A stretch of 12,764 bases of DNA, taken from Deltaproteobacteria bacterium UBA5799 (GTDB lineage Bacteria > Desulfobacterota > GWC2-55-46). Shown piece after piece: positions 12,559 through 12,764 of the stretch (positions are counted from its first letter, which is position 1; every line of letters starts with the position of its first letter). A model generated the notes under the pieces. The model did not search any database. It saw only the letters and a program-made list of their open reading frames with translations, and was not told where the DNA came from. A program made the position numbers and the translations under genes. The stretch spans positions 1 through 12,764 of the forward strand of contig DIDN01000033.1 of NCBI GenBank assembly GCA_002418185.1, in the 5' to 3' direction.

Positions 12559-12570
12559 ACCCGAAAGGGT
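12559..12570 (+). promoter_or_regulatory. Small GAAA-loop hairpin over the ribosome site of the last gene
   Basis: ACCC-GAAA-GGGT (12559-12570) is a 4-bp stem capped by a GNRA tetraloop, ending 3 bases before the ATG at 12574. The AAGGG that would serve as the Shine-Dalgarno site lies in its loop and 3' arm, so the fold could limit translation. The stem is short. Confidence 0.3.
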
Positions 12571-12573
12571 AGG

Positions 12574-12764
12574 ATGTCTGTACGCAAGATCACGCTGATT
12601 TCAGCGGCAGGGCTCGCGCTCTCGGCCGTACCGCCTTTATTATACTCGGCCTGGCTGGGCGGGCCCACGCTCCGCCTGGCGGTAATCGCCGCAGTCTCCC
12701 TGTCAGGCGCCGCGCTCGCATGGGGGGCGGTGCGGCTCAGAGGGCGGGCGCTTCCGCCCGCCTC
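12574..12764 (+). CDS. Membrane protein of unknown function, 5' end only
   Basis: An open frame starting at ATG 12574 and running off the right edge, giving 63 residues. It begins MSVRKITLISAAGLALSAV and holds two hydrophobic segments at about 6-28 and 33-53, separated by the short loop LGGPTLR. Basic residues before the first (VRK) and after the second (RLRGR) predict both ends in the cytoplasm. A ribosome site AAGGG (12565-12569) is 4 bases upstream. The two-helix, short-loop N-terminus is common in sensor kinases, diguanylate cyclases and other signalling proteins, but nothing downstream is visible, so I do not assign a family. It is divergent from ftsY. Confidence 0.65.
   Translation, partial: MSVRKITLISAAGLALSAVPPLLYSAWLGGPTLRLAVIAAVSLSGAALAWGAVRLRGRALPPA

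Overview
The window is a stretch of GC-rich bacterial chromosome made almost entirely of housekeeping genes. I see no phage, plasmid, CRISPR, tRNA or rRNA signal. A lipoprotein of the LolB/DUF4292 type, a large secreted TPR protein, PilZ proteins and a CarD regulator point to a Gram-negative bacterium outside the well-studied groups. A Desulfobacterota- or Nitrospirota-like lineage is my best guess. That guess rests on gene content and on codon use (GC-rich, yet strongly favouring AGG for Arg and ATA for Ile), not on any search.

Layout: (1) 1-776 holds a hairpin at the left edge, a minus-strand thioredoxin gene with a near-consensus promoter, and a divergent intergenic region containing a set of overlapping, mutually exclusive inverted repeats. 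(2) 777-1070 is a small conserved-looking gene of unknown function whose likely promoter would make a leaderless mRNA. (3) 1071-1668 is a 598-base non-coding stretch with a good promoter at 1356-1385, a terminator-like hairpin just downstream, and a GC-rich hairpin-filled leader for the next operon. (4) 1669-4040 is a two-gene operon: a secreted TPR-repeat protein and a LolB-like lipoprotein, overlapping by 4 bases. (5) 4052-9880 is a plus-strand cluster: carD with its own near-consensus promoter, a membrane PIN/TRAM protein (YacL type), ispD, ispF, gltX and cysS, with the last four genes overlapping by 1-13 bases. Apart from the absent cysE, the yacL-ispD-ispF-gltX-cysS order is the one known from Bacillus. 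(6) 9881-12349 is a minus-strand group read ftsY, nitroreductase-family gene, PilZ gene, second PilZ gene. It is dotted with four copies of a short palindromic repeat (core GGTGCGC-n-GCGCACC). (7) 12350-12764 is a divergent regulatory region with a 17-base palindrome abutting a perfect TATAAT, then the 5' end of an unidentified two-helix membrane protein that runs off the window.

How the genes fit together: TPR protein and LolB-like lipoprotein probably serve outer-membrane lipoprotein handling. CarD tunes RNA polymerase at housekeeping promoters. IspD and IspF are two steps of the MEP isoprenoid pathway. GltX and CysS charge tRNAs. FtsY is the SRP receptor for membrane protein targeting. The two PilZ proteins link the ftsY-side operon to cyclic-di-GMP signalling, although one of them has lost key residues of the ligand motif. 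I do not see a convincing novel defence or biosynthetic system. The most interesting unexplained material is non-coding: the competing inverted repeats at 634-721, the structured leader at 1392-1668, the REP-like family at 9902-10480 and the operator-like palindrome at 12431-12447.
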